From: Acidimicrobiaceae bacterium
GTDB lineage: Bacteria > Actinomycetota > Acidimicrobiia > Acidimicrobiales > RAAP-2
Direction: 5' to 3'
NCBI GenBank assembly: GCA_003163875.1
Contig: PLRK01000038.1
Span: 387-33,983, forward strand
Length of the DNA: 33,597 nucleotides
Position 1 is the first letter of the stretch, and the number at the start of each line of letters is the position of its first letter. Shown here one piece after another: positions 33,486 through 33,597 of this stretch. The translations under genes were made by a program, and so were the position numbers. The notes beneath the pieces are model-generated. The model did not search any database. It was not told the origin of the DNA and was given only the letters and a program-made list of their open reading frames with translations.

Positions 33486-33524
33486 CCTGGTCCCCTCGTT
33501 TGGCCTTCTGAGCCATGCATCTAC

Positions 33525-33530
33525 TAACAT
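33525..33530 (+). promoter_or_regulatory. Predicted -10 element of the bL37-like gene (leaderless)
   Basis: TAACAT is followed by 8 bases (TGTCACCT) and the ATG at 33539. This is the same hexamer and spacing as before the serine hydrolase. No Shine-Dalgarno sequence is present. Confidence 0.45.
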
Positions 33531-33538
33531 TGTCACCT

Positions 33539-33597
33539 ATGTCAAAGCGGACGGTGAAGCGTAAACTTCGAGCCAAGAAGAAGGCCAACCACGGCAA
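33539..33597 (+). CDS. Probable large ribosomal protein bL37, 5' part (cut by window edge)
   Basis: The last 59 bases open a frame reading MSKRTVKRKLRAKKKANHG and continue past the edge. The Lys/Arg-rich stretch followed by KANHG matches the end of the mycobacterial micro-protein bL37, whose sequence I recall as about 24 residues ending around KANHGKRP. It is therefore probably a second tiny ribosomal gene like bS22 above. The stop codon is outside the window, so the length cannot be confirmed. It is divergent from rsmI with a leaderless promoter. Confidence 0.7.
   Translation, partial: MSKRTVKRKLRAKKKANHG

Overview
The window reads as chromosomal core sequence of a high-GC actinobacterium, possibly a deep-branching class such as Acidimicrobiia (inference). 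The evidence is: coenzyme F420 genes (cofD, cofE); two tiny actinobacterial ribosomal proteins (bS22, and the start of a probable bL37); many GTG starts with 4-bp overlaps; several leaderless-looking promoters; Thr-rich secreted proteins; and two gene orders that I recall from Mycobacterium tuberculosis (fbiA-fbiB next to a mannose-1-phosphate guanylyltransferase, and the blocks rsmI/metG/tatD/[rpfB position]/rsmA/ispE and rplY-pth-mfd-mazG-eno-ftsB-DUF501-ppx with prs and glmU). I see no insertion sequence, phage gene or CRISPR array.

Layout. 1-1776 (minus): a GT4 glycosyltransferase cut by the left edge, behind a serine hydrolase. 1816-3437 (plus): cofD-cofE. 3438-5281 (minus): a nucleotidyltransferase behind an unknown membrane-anchored protein with a poly-Thr tail, then a tRNA with anticodon UAA. 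5484-7596 (plus): an NlpC/P60 peptidoglycan hydrolase and a polyprenyl-phosphate-sugar-synthase-like GT2. 7593-8219 (minus): a GNAT acetyltransferase. 8255-20739 (minus): a long housekeeping block, in transcription order a truncated glmU, prs, rplY, pth, mfd, a SurA-like protein, mazG, eno, ftsB-like, DUF501 and ppx. 20769-21665 (plus): an alpha/beta hydrolase, then tRNA-Gln on the minus strand. 21859-27410 (plus): a two-component system followed by a tightly overlapped redox operon (Thr-rich secreted peptide, ApbE, ferric-reductase-like membrane heme protein, NuoF-like protein, 3Fe-4S ferredoxin). 27479-27580 (plus): bS22. 27594-33485 (minus): rsmI, metG, tatD, a PASTA/RlpA-like cell-wall protein, rsmA and ispE. 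The right edge holds the start of bL37.

How the genes fit together. The redox operon looks like a cytosol-to-outside electron path: a pyridine-nucleotide-type NuoF-like protein and a ferredoxin feeding a two-heme membrane protein, with ApbE to attach FMN to an exported protein. No FMN-binding acceptor domain is encoded in the operon, its usual place being taken by a small Thr-rich membrane-anchored peptide. The other unusual items are a short-variable-loop tRNA with a leucine anticodon, a GlmU lacking its acetyltransferase active site, and a PASTA-linker-RlpA protein where rpfB sits in mycobacteria. There is no stretch over 300 bases without a gene.
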